From NCBI RefSeq assembly GCF_904846345.1, contig NZ_CAJHAJ010000005.1:62001-126000 (forward strand): DNA of 64,000 nt, written 5' to 3'. Both the position numbers and the translations under genes were made by a program. Each line of letters begins with the position of its first letter. Positions within the stretch are counted from its first letter, which is position 1. This DNA comes from Psychrobacter maritimus (lineage in GTDB: Bacteria > Pseudomonadota > Gammaproteobacteria > Pseudomonadales > Moraxellaceae). Positions 26,707 through 35,635 of the stretch are shown piece after piece. The notes beneath the pieces were generated by a model. It ran no database searches, was not told the DNA's origin, and saw only the letters and a program-made list of their open reading frames with translations.

Positions 26707-28008
26707 ATGGAAAATACCCGCAATGCACCATCACACAATCACTATGATGTCATCGTCATCGGCGCTGGTGCGTCAGGGTTATATTGTGCGCTCACCGCTG
26801 GTCGCCGTGGTCGCCGCGTCTTGGTGCTCGACCATGCCAATAAAGCCGGTAAAAAAATCCTCATGTCAGGTGGCGGACGCTGCAACTTTACCAATTACTT
26901 TGTCGAGCCTGAGCATTTTATCGGTAGCAATGCGCATTTTTGTAAATCAGCGCTCAGTCGTTATCCGAGTTGGGAATTCATCGGCATGGTTGAGCAGCAT
27001 AAAATCCCTTACCATGAGCGCGAGCACGGGCAGCTATTTTGTGATGATTCGGCGCAAGATATTTTAACCATGCTCCTTGATGAATGCGCCGCCGTGGGTG
27101 TGCAAGTCAGACTCAATACCCACATCGAACAAGTAAAAACTCACGAAAATAATCAAAAATCTCGCTTTGAATTAATTACCAGTAAAAGCCTCAGTAAAAA
27201 AGAAAAACAAGAGAGAAAAGACAGCGGCAATCAAAGCAAGCTGCCGCAAACCAGCTATCGCTGCGAGTCGCTCGTGGTAGCGACGGGCGGCTTATCGATT
27301 CCGACACTCGGCGCGAGCGGATTTGGTTACGAGCTTGCGCAGCAGTTTGGACATACGCTGGTAGCAACCGATGCCAGCCTTGTACCTTTTACCTTTACCG
27401 ATAAAACCGGTGAGCTGATTCGCACGCTTGCCGGTATCAGTCTGCCGATGATTGCCAGTAATGAGCGCATCTCCTTTAAGCTACCGCTGCTCTTTACCCA
27501 TCGCGGACTTTCTGGTCCGGCTATGCTGCAACTGTCCAACTATTGGCATGTCGGCGAAACCATCAGCATCAATTTGCTGCCTGATGTAGATATGACGGTG
27601 CTTTTTCTTGCCCATAAAAAATCACACCCACGCCAGCTTATCCGGACGATTTTGGCGGACAATACCGACAATGCTTTGCCGAAAAAACTGCTGGCAGCGC
27701 TACAAACGCATTTGTGGGACGATATCAAAGATACCGAGCTTGCCAATATTAAAGATGAGCGCTTGATAGAGCTTGGCGCAACACTCAATGGCTGGCAGCT
27801 GAAACCGTCTGGCACCGAAGGCTATCGAACGGCTGAAGTCACACGCGGCGGTATCACAACCGATGAAGTTTCGTCAAAGACCATGCAAAGCAAACATCAA
27901 GACGGGCTATATTTTATCGGCGAAGTGCTCGATGTCACCGGTTGGCTTGGCGGCTATAACTTTCAATGGGCGTGGGCCAGCGGTTTTGTTTGCGGTGAAG
28001 TGGTTTGA
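26707..28008 (+). CDS. HI0933/YhiN-family NAD(P)/FAD-dependent oxidoreductase
   Basis: Flavoprotein of the HI0933 family (also called BaiN/YhiN). The N-terminal FAD site is VIVIGAGASGLYCALTAGRRG, followed by the family-specific GKKILMSGGGRCNFTN, GQLFCDDSAQDILTML, ATGGLSIPTLGASGFGYELAQQFGH, THRGLSGPAMLQLS and the C-terminal GLYFIGEVLDVTGWLGGYNFQWAWASG. Length 433 residues from the ATG at 26707. An upstream TTG (26692) in frame is less likely because the ATG has a GGAA-type ribosome site. The physiological reaction of the family is not settled. Confidence 0.92.
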   Translation: MENTRNAPSHNHYDVIVIGAGASGLYCALTAGRRGRRVLVLDHANKAGKKILMSGGGRCNFTNYFVEPEHFIGSNAHFCKSALSRYPSWEFIGMVEQHKIPYHEREHGQLFCDDSAQDILTMLLDECAAVGVQVRLNTHIEQVKTHENNQKSRFELITSKSLSKKEKQERKDSGNQSKLPQTSYRCESLVVATGGLSIPTLGASGFGYELAQQFGHTLVATDASLVPFTFTDKTGELIRTLAGISLPMIASNERISFKLPLLFTHRGLSGPAMLQLSNYWHVGETISINLLPDVDMTVLFLAHKKSHPRQLIRTILADNTDNALPKKLLAALQTHLWDDIKDTELANIKDERLIELGATLNGWQLKPSGTEGYRTAEVTRGGITTDEVSSKTMQSKHQDGLYFIGEVLDVTGWLGGYNFQWAWASGFVCGEVV

Positions 28009-28026
28009 TATTAATGCATACCTTTA

Positions 28027-28080
28027 ATTCAAACGACAGCTATTCAAACACCAGTTATCTAAACGCAGGTTATCCAAATG
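28027..28080. repeat. 15-bp degenerate tandem repeat
   Basis: Units at 28027 (ATTCAAACGACAGCT), 28042 (ATTCAAACACCAGTT), 28057 (ATCTAAACGCAGGTT) and a partial unit at 28072 (ATCCAAATG). It starts just after the flavoprotein stop codon. The rest of the 287-bp gap up to the pirin gene shows nothing recognisable. Confidence 0.65.
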
Positions 28081-28295
28081 AGATAGAAACCACTAAACGC
28101 TTGATAATTGTGAATATAATCATTATATAGACTCATATAAATTTAGAATTACTTAATAGTTAGCAGAACATTATTATTGAAGCATTATTATTTAATCATG
28201 AGCATTTAAATAACTCGTGTTAGATAATTGTGGCTAAAGAATAACCGTTAACTAGATGGGTATTTATTAATACGCTTAGGCTTACGAGGTGTTCA

Positions 28296-29279
28296 ATGCG
28301 TTCCATCAAACATATTCATGGCGATAAAGAGCCGCATTGGGTCGGCGACGGTTTTTATGTCAAAACCTTGTTCAATCACCTAGATGATAGTCCTGATTTT
28401 AATCATCGTCATACTGACCCATTTTTATTATTAGACTATGGTCAGCCGACCAATTTTGCCCCAAATCCAAACTATAAGACGCAGCCGCACGGCGTCGGGC
28501 AGCATCCGCATAAAGGTTTTGAGACGGTAACGATTGCCTATGCCGGCGAGATTAGCCATGCTGATTCGGCCGGTGGTTATGGGGTTATCCAAGAAGGCGG
28601 TGTGCAATGGATGACCGCAGGGCGCGGTATTATGCACGAAGAATTCCACTCGCCAGCCTTTGGCCAACGTGGCGGTCCTTTTAGCATGGTGCAATTATGG
28701 GTCAATTTGCCAAGCGCCCATAAGCTGACTGAGCCCAAATATCAGACGCTGAAACGCGATGACTTACCTATCGTTAATTTAACCGATAATGAAAACGGAA
28801 ATGAGATAGGTAAAGCAGCGATTATTGCAGGTGAGTGGCAAGATACGACAGGCGCGGCAAGTACCTTTACGCCTATCAATATGTGGGATATCGAACTACA
28901 TAGCGCTGGCTCAACGACGCTGCAAGTGCCAAACAGCCATAATGTCATGATATTGGTACAAGAAGGTACGCTACTGATTAACGATACGCCAGTGAGCGCA
29001 GGCAGTCTGATTCAGTTTGCCACGCCAACTGATACTGATCTTGATTCTGATATCAATGCTGCCAATGAACCATCAGCAACGCAGGTAAGCGATAGCATTA
29101 AGCTAACATACCCTAAGCTCTCCGATGATGAACAAGCGCCAAGTACGGTTAAGTTATTACTATTAAGTGGTGAACCTATCGGTGAGCCAGTAGCAGGCTA
29201 CGGTCCGTTTGTCATGAATACCCAAGCGGAGTTAAAGCAAACGTTTCGTGATTACCAAATGGGTAACTTTGGTAAATAG
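28296..29279 (+). CDS. Pirin family protein
   Basis: Bicupin protein of the pirin family (327 residues). The N-terminal metal-site cupin has DPFLLLDYG, GQHPHKGFETVTIAY (two metal histidines), GEISHADSAGG (third histidine), GGVQWMTAGRGIMHEE (metal glutamate in HEEFH) and MVQLWVNLP. The C-terminal pirin_C domain carries LLLLSGEPIGEPVAGYGPFVMNT. Some bacterial pirins have quercetinase activity and others bind regulators; this one is unassigned. Monogenic, with a strong terminator shared with the convergent OYE gene. Confidence 0.94.
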   Translation: MRSIKHIHGDKEPHWVGDGFYVKTLFNHLDDSPDFNHRHTDPFLLLDYGQPTNFAPNPNYKTQPHGVGQHPHKGFETVTIAYAGEISHADSAGGYGVIQEGGVQWMTAGRGIMHEEFHSPAFGQRGGPFSMVQLWVNLPSAHKLTEPKYQTLKRDDLPIVNLTDNENGNEIGKAAIIAGEWQDTTGAASTFTPINMWDIELHSAGSTTLQVPNSHNVMILVQEGTLLINDTPVSAGSLIQFATPTDTDLDSDINAANEPSATQVSDSIKLTYPKLSDDEQAPSTVKLLLLSGEPIGEPVAGYGPFVMNTQAELKQTFRDYQMGNFGK

Positions 29280-29295
29280 TCAAATATTACCCATT

Positions 29296-29335
29296 AAAAA
29301 AGCCACCTTGCTGATTATCGCAGGGTGGCTTTTTT
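29296..29335. terminator. Bidirectional terminator between pirin and OYE genes
   Basis: AAAAAAGCCACCTTGC (29296-29311) pairs with GCAGGGTGGCTTTTTT (29320-29335) with one wobble. A- and T-tracts on both sides suit both convergent genes. Confidence 0.9.
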
Positions 29336-29396
29336 ATGCACTGTCACTTTATCCTAATCAATAAAGCCAATTTAAAGACAGCTATCCGATCAACAT

Positions 29397-30500
29397 TTAT
29401 GCTTGGTTTAAAAACGGATAATCGGTATAGCCTTCCGTACCACCACCATAAAACGTTTGCGGATGTTGCTCATTAAGCGGCGCACCTTCACGGATACGTT
29501 CCGCTAAGTCAGGATTAGCAATATAGTCACGACCAAAAGCCACCGCATCGATATAGCCATCTTTAATGTTCTGCTCTGCTTTTTCAGCGGTATAGCCACC
29601 AGCAGCAATAATCATCTGCCCAAAAGCATTACGAACACGCTGACGGAATTCAGGACTATAAGGCGTACCACCTGCCCAGTCAGGCTCAGAGAGATGCAGA
29701 TACATCAAACCGCGCTTATTAATCTGCTCAATGAGCCAGATATTCTCGTCTTCATTGTAGCCCGCTTCGACATTATTAAACGTACCAAGCGGTGATACGC
29801 GAATACCAACATGGTCAGCATCCCACGCAGCGACACAAGCATCGATGACATCAAGGGTCAAACGCGCACGATTCTCGCGGCTACCGCCATATTCATCATC
29901 ACGTTGGTTGGTTTGCTCAACCCAAAACTGATGCAACAAATAACCATGCGCGCCATGAATCTCTACGCCATCAAAACCTGCTTCTTTGGCATTTTTGGTC
30001 GCAAGCCCAAAGTCAGCGATAACTTGCTGCACTTCCTCAAGTGTGGCTGGGCGTGGCGGTGTGGCAGCAACGCGAATCGCTTGATTATTACTGTCACGCA
30101 ATGAGGTACGTACACCAACATCAATATCAGACGCTGAGATAGGCGCTTTGCCATCTGGTTGGACGCTTTCGTGGGCGACCAAACCCGTGTGCCATAACTG
30201 GACGACAATCTTGCCGCCTTTAGCATGGACATTATCAACGATGGTTTTCCATGCCGTCGTTTGGTCTTCGGTATGGATACCGGGCGCGCCCGCATAGCCT
30301 TTTGCTTGAAAAGATACCTGCGTCGCTTCGGTAATGACCAATCCTGCACCACTACGCTGCGCATAATATTCACTTGCTAACGCCGTAGGAACATCGCCCG
30401 GTTCAACCGCACGTAAGCGGGTCAACGGTGCCATGATGATGCGATTTTTTAGAGTTTGAGTGCCCATTTTTACGGGTTCGAATAAGTTATCGTGTGCCAT
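29397..30500 (-). CDS. Old Yellow Enzyme-family alkene reductase (NemA-like)
   Basis: FMN-dependent NAD(P)H:flavin oxidoreductase (367 residues). Typical features are LFEPVKMGTQTLKNRIIMAPLTRLRA, the AQRSGAGLVITEATQVS segment, VQLWHTGLVAH, the HGAHGYLLHQFW motif with the substrate-binding His-x2-His pattern, ENRARL, and AFGRDYIANPDLAERI. It resembles NemA/xenobiotic reductases that reduce activated alkenes, nitro compounds or electrophiles. The ATG gives MAHDNLFEPVK. Single gene, sharing a terminator with the pirin gene. Confidence 0.94.
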   Translation of the reverse strand: MAHDNLFEPVKMGTQTLKNRIIMAPLTRLRAVEPGDVPTALASEYYAQRSGAGLVITEATQVSFQAKGYAGAPGIHTEDQTTAWKTIVDNVHAKGGKIVVQLWHTGLVAHESVQPDGKAPISASDIDVGVRTSLRDSNNQAIRVAATPPRPATLEEVQQVIADFGLATKNAKEAGFDGVEIHGAHGYLLHQFWVEQTNQRDDEYGGSRENRARLTLDVIDACVAAWDADHVGIRVSPLGTFNNVEAGYNEDENIWLIEQINKRGLMYLHLSEPDWAGGTPYSPEFRQRVRNAFGQMIIAAGGYTAEKAEQNIKDGYIDAVAFGRDYIANPDLAERIREGAPLNEQHPQTFYGGGTEGYTDYPFLNQA

Positions 30501-30874
30501 GAGATGCCTTGTTTGTTGTTATAAAAATACGGATTTAACAGTGGTTAAATATTGATAAATAGCGCTTGTCATTATCACTTATCATATTGTCACTTATCAT
30601 TATGAAGCCGTCTATTTATCAGCCGTGTTCTTTATAGGGGGTAGAGAGGAAGATTCCAAGTAAAACTTACAAACAAAAACACCGACACAAGTATATTTTC
30701 AGTCTTTTAAACGCTATTATTTATGTGACCTTATAAAGGTATTAAGATAATAAAATCAGTGGAAATTTTATTAAACGTTATATGCGCCACTCACTCTTCT
30801 TTTGCCAATTTTTTAAATAACTATCACCATTATTAGTCTTCACTTTTTTGGCATTTACTTAAGGGATAGAGTCC
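30501..30874. other. 374-bp divergent intergenic region, OYE / lipoprotein
   Basis: No gene seen. Two adjacent 15-bp direct repeats ATT(A/G)TCACTTATCAT lie at 30571-30585 and 30586-30600, about 70-100 bp upstream of the OYE start, a position where an operator could sit. The remainder is AT-rich without clear signals. Confidence 0.45.
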
Positions 30875-32023
30875 ATGCAAAAAACCATATTATCACTTAC
30901 GATAGGGCTAATTTTCCTCTTGGGTGTGAGCGTGGGTGTGAGCGCTTGCCAACCCAAATCAGATGCGTTATCTGAAGCAAATGAGGCGAAAAATACAGAA
31001 CAAGTCAATAAGCAGGCATCCTTAGAAAAATCAGCAACCAAAACGACTACCGCAACAGACTCAGCGCTAGATGCAAAAACCTGCTTAGCATTGAGTAAAT
31101 CCATGGGAAAAGTGGATAACAGCAGCAAGATTGACGCTATTTATGCCATCCAAAAACAATTAACAGCCTGTTTGCCAACAGCCAGTAATGCCGAAGTCTT
31201 AAATCTGCTAAAAGATTATCAAGCGATGTATAAGCGTTTTTTATGGCAGGAAACTGATATTAGTGATTCAGAATTTGACCAAGATTTTTTTGACGTGATG
31301 AATGCCTTAGAGGAAGGCGAAAAAGTAGCGGAAGAAAAACTAAACAATCTGAGCCCACGCGTACGCTACTTGATTGGCCTCATCCAAAATGATGCTGATG
31401 TTAGAGTTTACAATTTAGGCGAAGGTTACTATGCCTTTAATCATGATTTGAAAGCAATGGCAGATATTTTTACCCCTTATTTGCGCCAAGACCAAAAAGC
31501 ATTTATCCAGCGGATGGCAAAGGATAATCAAGACATTTTTTTGAGTGATGCCGCCATTACTACCTCTTTTGAAGAGTTGGTTGAGCGTGCGGTATTTTGG
31601 GAAGATTATATAACGCGTTATCCAAATGGCTACGCTGTACAAGATGCAAAGATGCTACTAGATTCGTATCGCTATTACTTATTTTTTGGCTCAGACAATA
31701 CCGGATGGACGGATGATGACATTCGTGAGTTTCTAGAACCAGAGTATAAGCAGACGATGGTCGCGCTCACAAAACGACCTAATAGTATCTTGGCAAAAGA
31801 TGCAAAAAACTATCTTAATTTTATGGCGCTATCCGATAGCGAACGTCAACAGCTTTATCCAGCGCCTAGTACCGATGAAGATGGTGACGGGATGCACTAT
31901 AGGTCAATGACCTATTATCGATTAAATCAAGCGATGCAGATTCCATCCATTTGGCATACTGAGGGTGATAATCGAGAATGCTTGGAAGGGTTGTTTTGCC
32001 AAGATATAGTAGAATTACTTTAA
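30875..32023 (+). CDS. Putative lipoprotein of unknown function
   Basis: A 382-residue secreted protein. The N-terminus MQKTILSLTIGLIFLLGVSVG ends in the lipobox VSAC (Cys25), so it is a predicted lipoprotein. A Ser/Lys/Thr-rich linker (about 30-65) leads to a mostly helical, acidic domain containing LLKDYQAMYKRFLWQ, LSPRVRYLIGLIQ and YITRYPNGYAVQDAKMLLDSYRYYLFF, and a second GYAVQDAK/NSILAKDAKNYLNFM pair that may be an internal repeat. I do not recognise the family. It stands alone between divergent and convergent neighbours. Confidence 0.72.
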   Translation: MQKTILSLTIGLIFLLGVSVGVSACQPKSDALSEANEAKNTEQVNKQASLEKSATKTTTATDSALDAKTCLALSKSMGKVDNSSKIDAIYAIQKQLTACLPTASNAEVLNLLKDYQAMYKRFLWQETDISDSEFDQDFFDVMNALEEGEKVAEEKLNNLSPRVRYLIGLIQNDADVRVYNLGEGYYAFNHDLKAMADIFTPYLRQDQKAFIQRMAKDNQDIFLSDAAITTSFEELVERAVFWEDYITRYPNGYAVQDAKMLLDSYRYYLFFGSDNTGWTDDDIREFLEPEYKQTMVALTKRPNSILAKDAKNYLNFMALSDSERQQLYPAPSTDEDGDGMHYRSMTYYRLNQAMQIPSIWHTEGDNRECLEGLFCQDIVELL

Positions 32024-32030
32024 AATCGAT

Positions 32031-32090
32031 ACAGTGCGACTGGGATGAATTTTTCGTAGCCTCTGTGATAACAGCAAGCAAGGAAAAAGC
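32031..32090. repeat. Dispersed intergenic repeat, copy 2
   Basis: ACAGTGCGACTGGGATGAAT, then TTTTTCGTAGCCTCTG and ACAGCAAGCAAGGAAAA. The CTGGGATGAATTTTTCG core (32040-32056) is identical to copy 1 at 23824-23840. Placed between convergent genes. Confidence 0.7.
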
Positions 32091-32117
32091 ACCTGCTTTT
32101 TAAAGTAAGTGCTTTTT
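32084..32117. terminator. Bidirectional terminator between lipoprotein and fadL-like genes
   Basis: AAAAAGCAC (32084-32092) / GTGCTTTTT (32109-32117) with a 16-nt loop. Its left arm overlaps the end of repeat copy 2. Confidence 0.7.
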
Positions 32118-32154
32118 CTAATCGTTATTTTTAACAAACAATCTCAGTTATTTT

Positions 32155-33543
32155 TTAAAAATGATAACCAAGCTTCATGCCAAGTGCGTAGCCCGTTCCA
32201 TCATCGATATTGGCCACGCGACCATCAACCTTGGTATCGACTGGACCGCCTTCAAACCACATATATTGACCGCCCGCAGAAACATTAAGCTGCTCGGTCA
32301 ATTTGTATTGCGCGCTTAATCCTAAGCTTTTGATAGAGTCATAAGGTCCCAATAAACTGAGCGGCGCACCGGTGCCATGGTCATAACCCAAGCGTACTTC
32401 GCCTGAAACTTTTGGATTGAACTGCTTACCCAATGCCACCTCAACCGCATAACCGTCTTTTTTATAGGCCGCTAGTGGCTCTTGTGTTGATAACGATGCC
32501 AAAGGCGGGGCAACACTAAAGTTACTCCAATCTACCCAGCGCGCGTTGACCATACCTAAAAGCTGATACTTTTCACTGAGGCCGGTTTGGAAATCTAAAT
32601 TGACTGACTGCGGCATCTTAACTTCGGTCTTACCCGCTAACGGTAAGGCAACTTCGTCAGTAGCTGGTCCCGGTGTTACATCATCACCGCCAGCGATAGG
32701 CGGCAAAATAACTTGCAGGTTTTCTACCCCAGATACCTGATATTTGGCGGGCGCGCGATACGTTAATGCTGCACGCAAGGCAATCTCTGGCTTTTCATAC
32801 GCCATACCAATCACTGGCGCGAGCGTGCTTTCGTTTTCAAAGTCTAACGTATAATAGGTCGGTGCTTCAGCTACCGTGCTCGCCAAGCCATTAACCATAT
32901 CTAAAGTAGCAGACTCATCTGGCGTAATCGTACCGTTATTTTGCTTATCTACCAAATTATAATAATCAGCCGTAGACAAACCCAAGACCTCTCCGACTTG
33001 TGACACTGCAGTAGTCAGACCGACTGGCTGCGCGCCAGTAATTTTGCCTTTTAGCGTTTGGTATTCAAGACCACCATATAACCAGACATTATTGCTAATC
33101 TTACCGCCGCCTAAAAGCGTGATACCAGTTGTCTCTACTCGCGCCTCGGTCGTGCCCATGCTATTGTTAAATATATTCCCTGCTGGATATTGGGTATCAA
33201 CACCAAAGGGTTGCTCGTAAATTACTGCCAATGCCGTATTGGCTGTCGGGGCGATTTTAATAGCGGCTCCGGGTAAATCAAAGTCATCCATCATGTCGCC
33301 GATTTTATTACCAGCGGCATCGGTGCCTTCAATTTTTGGGTCAACATACGCATAAGATAGCTCGGCATAATTACCCGGCTCAAAAAAAGGCGCGACCGAT
33401 TGTTTGCTGTATTCGATGCCAGCGGCATGCGCTGAGCTGATGGCGAGACTTAACGCCGTCAAAGAGCCGGCAGTGAGCAAATAGCGCGGAGAACGAGAAA
33501 GGGTAGCAGAATTCATAAATCCTAAAAACAGCTGGGCGCTCAT
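32155..33543 (-). CDS. fadL: FadL/OmpP1/TodX-family outer-membrane transport protein
   Basis: Outer-membrane beta-barrel for long-chain fatty acids or other hydrophobic compounds (462 residues). A signal peptide ends at about SSAHA|AGIEYSKQS, followed by the FadL-type hatch region, alternating barrel strands, the PQSVNLDFQTGL segment, and a C-terminal GYALGMKLGYHF ending in the aromatic residue recognised by BAM. A good ribosome site (AAGGATATTGTC-ATG) sets the start. Its substrate is inferred; the presence of fadH and an acyl-CoA synthetase 10 kb away fits fatty acid use. Confidence 0.92.
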   Translation of the reverse strand: MSAQLFLGFMNSATLSRSPRYLLTAGSLTALSLAISSAHAAGIEYSKQSVAPFFEPGNYAELSYAYVDPKIEGTDAAGNKIGDMMDDFDLPGAAIKIAPTANTALAVIYEQPFGVDTQYPAGNIFNNSMGTTEARVETTGITLLGGGKISNNVWLYGGLEYQTLKGKITGAQPVGLTTAVSQVGEVLGLSTADYYNLVDKQNNGTITPDESATLDMVNGLASTVAEAPTYYTLDFENESTLAPVIGMAYEKPEIALRAALTYRAPAKYQVSGVENLQVILPPIAGGDDVTPGPATDEVALPLAGKTEVKMPQSVNLDFQTGLSEKYQLLGMVNARWVDWSNFSVAPPLASLSTQEPLAAYKKDGYAVEVALGKQFNPKVSGEVRLGYDHGTGAPLSLLGPYDSIKSLGLSAQYKLTEQLNVSAGGQYMWFEGGPVDTKVDGRVANIDDGTGYALGMKLGYHF

Positions 33544-33865
33544 GACAATATCCTTTTGTCAGTTAAAAACACAACCAAACCATAAAATTATTTACACTTT
33601 TTATAGTTGGCATTGGTTTCTAGATTAAATAGCGAATGTCGACCTTTGTCAATATATCAGCAGCAACTTTATGGGATTCTCTATTTAATTGAACAGCGAC
33701 AAAGGTTAAGCTCTTAACGCTTCTCTAATTTTTTTCGCTAAAACTTTAATGCGTTACTTGTATCCATTTAGCAAATTAGTCAACTTATTTATGAAAAATT
33801 GGCTTAATATCATACTTAGCAAGTCTCTAGATTGCCTTTTATTGTATTAAGCAGAGAAAAATATA
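33544..33865. other. 322-bp divergent intergenic region, fadL / lipoprotein
   Basis: AT-rich, carrying the promoters of both genes in principle. I see no clear operator, repeat or RNA structure in it. Confidence 0.4.
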
Positions 33866-34588
33866 ATGTCAAAATCACTTTCCAAACTATGTTTAGCTGG
33901 CTCATTAGTTTTAGGCTTAAGCGGTTGTATCGTCAGCGAAAAGCTCGATTATCAATTGATGGTACAAGAAGATGCCAAATGGGTGGCCGATGAGCAATTT
34001 ACCGACACGATTATTGCTGTCGGTAAGCCCGCCGCGCCTATTCAAGGCGTTGAGCATGCGATTGTATTTGCCGGAGAAAAGCGCAGCTATTTGGTGCAGA
34101 GCGCCAAGAGAGATCGTGAGTTTATTGATATTTTAGAGCAAGTAGATTTGGCTTATTTTTCCTTTAAGCCCATGCCGGCATTCAATGCGCCATATTTTAG
34201 AATAAGAATAGGCGAGCAAGGATGCACCTCAGCGCAAGGATGTATTGCCACCATATTATGGTTTGAAAAACCGACCCATCTACTAGCCGCCGGTGAAACG
34301 GCTAAACTTGAAGGGTTTGATTTTACTTGTCATGATGGTTTTGCAGGTGGTATGACACGCTGTACAAAAAATCTCTGGCGCCTTCCTGTGACGGTGGCTC
34401 CGGCGGTGAAAAATATCGAAACGCTCGCCTATCGCTTGCCGCAACCGACCACGCTAAAGTTTTATCATTATCAACCAGACAAAGCATTAGCAGAAGAAAA
34501 AAGGCTGAAAGCGCTGATGCCATTTGCCAAGGCGTTTGACATCATTACCTTTCCCATTCAATTTATTATGGTAGAAGGTGTTAATTAA
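33866..34588 (+). CDS. Putative lipoprotein of unknown function
   Basis: A 240-residue protein with a clean lipoprotein signal, MSKSLSKLCLAGSLVLGLSGC (lipobox LSGC, Cys21). The mature part contains VEHAIVFAGEKRSYLVQ, APYFRIRIGEQGCTSAQGC (a possible disulfide pair) and FIMVEGV at the end. No family was recognised. It is convergent with the EamA transporter gene 47 bp away and otherwise monocistronic. Confidence 0.75.
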   Translation: MSKSLSKLCLAGSLVLGLSGCIVSEKLDYQLMVQEDAKWVADEQFTDTIIAVGKPAAPIQGVEHAIVFAGEKRSYLVQSAKRDREFIDILEQVDLAYFSFKPMPAFNAPYFRIRIGEQGCTSAQGCIATILWFEKPTHLLAAGETAKLEGFDFTCHDGFAGGMTRCTKNLWRLPVTVAPAVKNIETLAYRLPQPTTLKFYHYQPDKALAEEKRLKALMPFAKAFDIITFPIQFIMVEGVN

Positions 34589-34635
34589 GCGCCATTGATT
34601 AAAAGGCTATTTATCAATTAGAAAAAATCAATATC

Positions 34636-35538
34636 TTAGGATTTCAGCATATTTTTGATAGACAATTCCAAAGACAGATAGGTACCAAACAATATCACCA
34701 CCGAGCCGATAATCGCTGGCGTGTCTAAAGCCTCACCAAGCAGCAGATAGCCTAAAATAATGGCAAAAATCGGAATCACTAAGGTAATACTGGTCGCTCG
34801 CATCGGACCGATACTTTTAATCAATTGATTCATAAAAATCAGCGCGATGGCGGTTGAAAAGACGCCAATACAAATCACTGACGTCCAAGCAGTGAGGCTA
34901 ATGGTTTTGCCATAGGGAAACTCATAAACCGCTATCGGCAGCATGATAATACTGGCGATGATAAGCGAGCCTGCGGTAATCGCCACCGGCGAGACATCGT
35001 ATAAATAGTTTCTGGTGATATTGGCGCCGACGGCATAACCGACACAGGCCAATAATGCGTAGCCCATCGGCAGTAACCCTGAGCCTGACTCAGCGCCCTG
35101 CCCGCTGCCGCCAAATAAGTTCTCACTCATCAAAATAATCACGCCGATAACGCCAATGATTAAGCCGATAATTTGTTTTTTTGACAGTCGATCTTTAAAA
35201 AAGGTGCTGGCGATAAAACCGCTCATCATCGGTACGGACGCATTAAGCACCGCCAACACCCCAGCATTGACCGAGCGCGCTGAAAAGGCAAACAGGATAA
35301 AAGGGATAGCGGCAGAAAACAGTCCGACTAGGGTCAAAACTTTCCAGTTATCACGTATGCCTGCTCTGTTTTTTGAGCTGATTAAGACAAAAACCAGCAT
35401 CACCAAACCGGCAAATACCACCCGCAAACTGGCAAACGCTAGCGAGCCAAATTCTGGCACGCCGATACGGTAAAAAATAAAAGACAGCGACCACATAAAG
35501 GACAGTGTCATAAAAATAATGAGGTCGCGGTTGGACAT
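34636..35538 (-). CDS. EamA/DMT-family transporter
   Basis: A 300-residue inner-membrane protein with ten predicted transmembrane segments in two EamA repeats (for example IIFMTLSFMWSLSFIFYRIG, LRVVFAGLVMLVFVLI, VLTLVGLFSAAIPFILFAFS, IIGLIIGVIGVIILM, YALLACVGYAVGANITRN, AITAGSLIIASIIMLPIAV, VICIGVFSTAIALIFMNQL, SITLVIPIFAIILGYLLLGE). Family members export amino acids or metabolites. It lies 97 bp after trpB in the same direction, but a terminator separates them, so a link with tryptophan is only a possibility. Confidence 0.92.
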   Translation of the reverse strand: MSNRDLIIFMTLSFMWSLSFIFYRIGVPEFGSLAFASLRVVFAGLVMLVFVLISSKNRAGIRDNWKVLTLVGLFSAAIPFILFAFSARSVNAGVLAVLNASVPMMSGFIASTFFKDRLSKKQIIGLIIGVIGVIILMSENLFGGSGQGAESGSGLLPMGYALLACVGYAVGANITRNYLYDVSPVAITAGSLIIASIIMLPIAVYEFPYGKTISLTAWTSVICIGVFSTAIALIFMNQLIKSIGPMRATSITLVIPIFAIILGYLLLGEALDTPAIIGSVVILFGTYLSLELSIKNMLKS

Positions 35539-35551
35539 GGGTGAATCCTAT

Positions 35552-35600
35552 CAAGCGTTAGACGTTAAAAAAACCACGATGATAACTGGTTAAACGCTTG
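35552..35600 (-). terminator. Terminator between trpB and the EamA gene, inside a larger inverted repeat
   Basis: Inner hairpin AACCA (35572-35576) / TGGTT (35587-35591) followed on the minus strand by seven T. An outer pair CAAGCGTT (35552-35559) / AACGCTTG (35593-35600) encloses it, so two alternative structures are possible. Confidence 0.6.
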
Positions 35601-35635
35601 AGAGCTGTTGTCTTTTTATACTGTTTGCAGATTTT

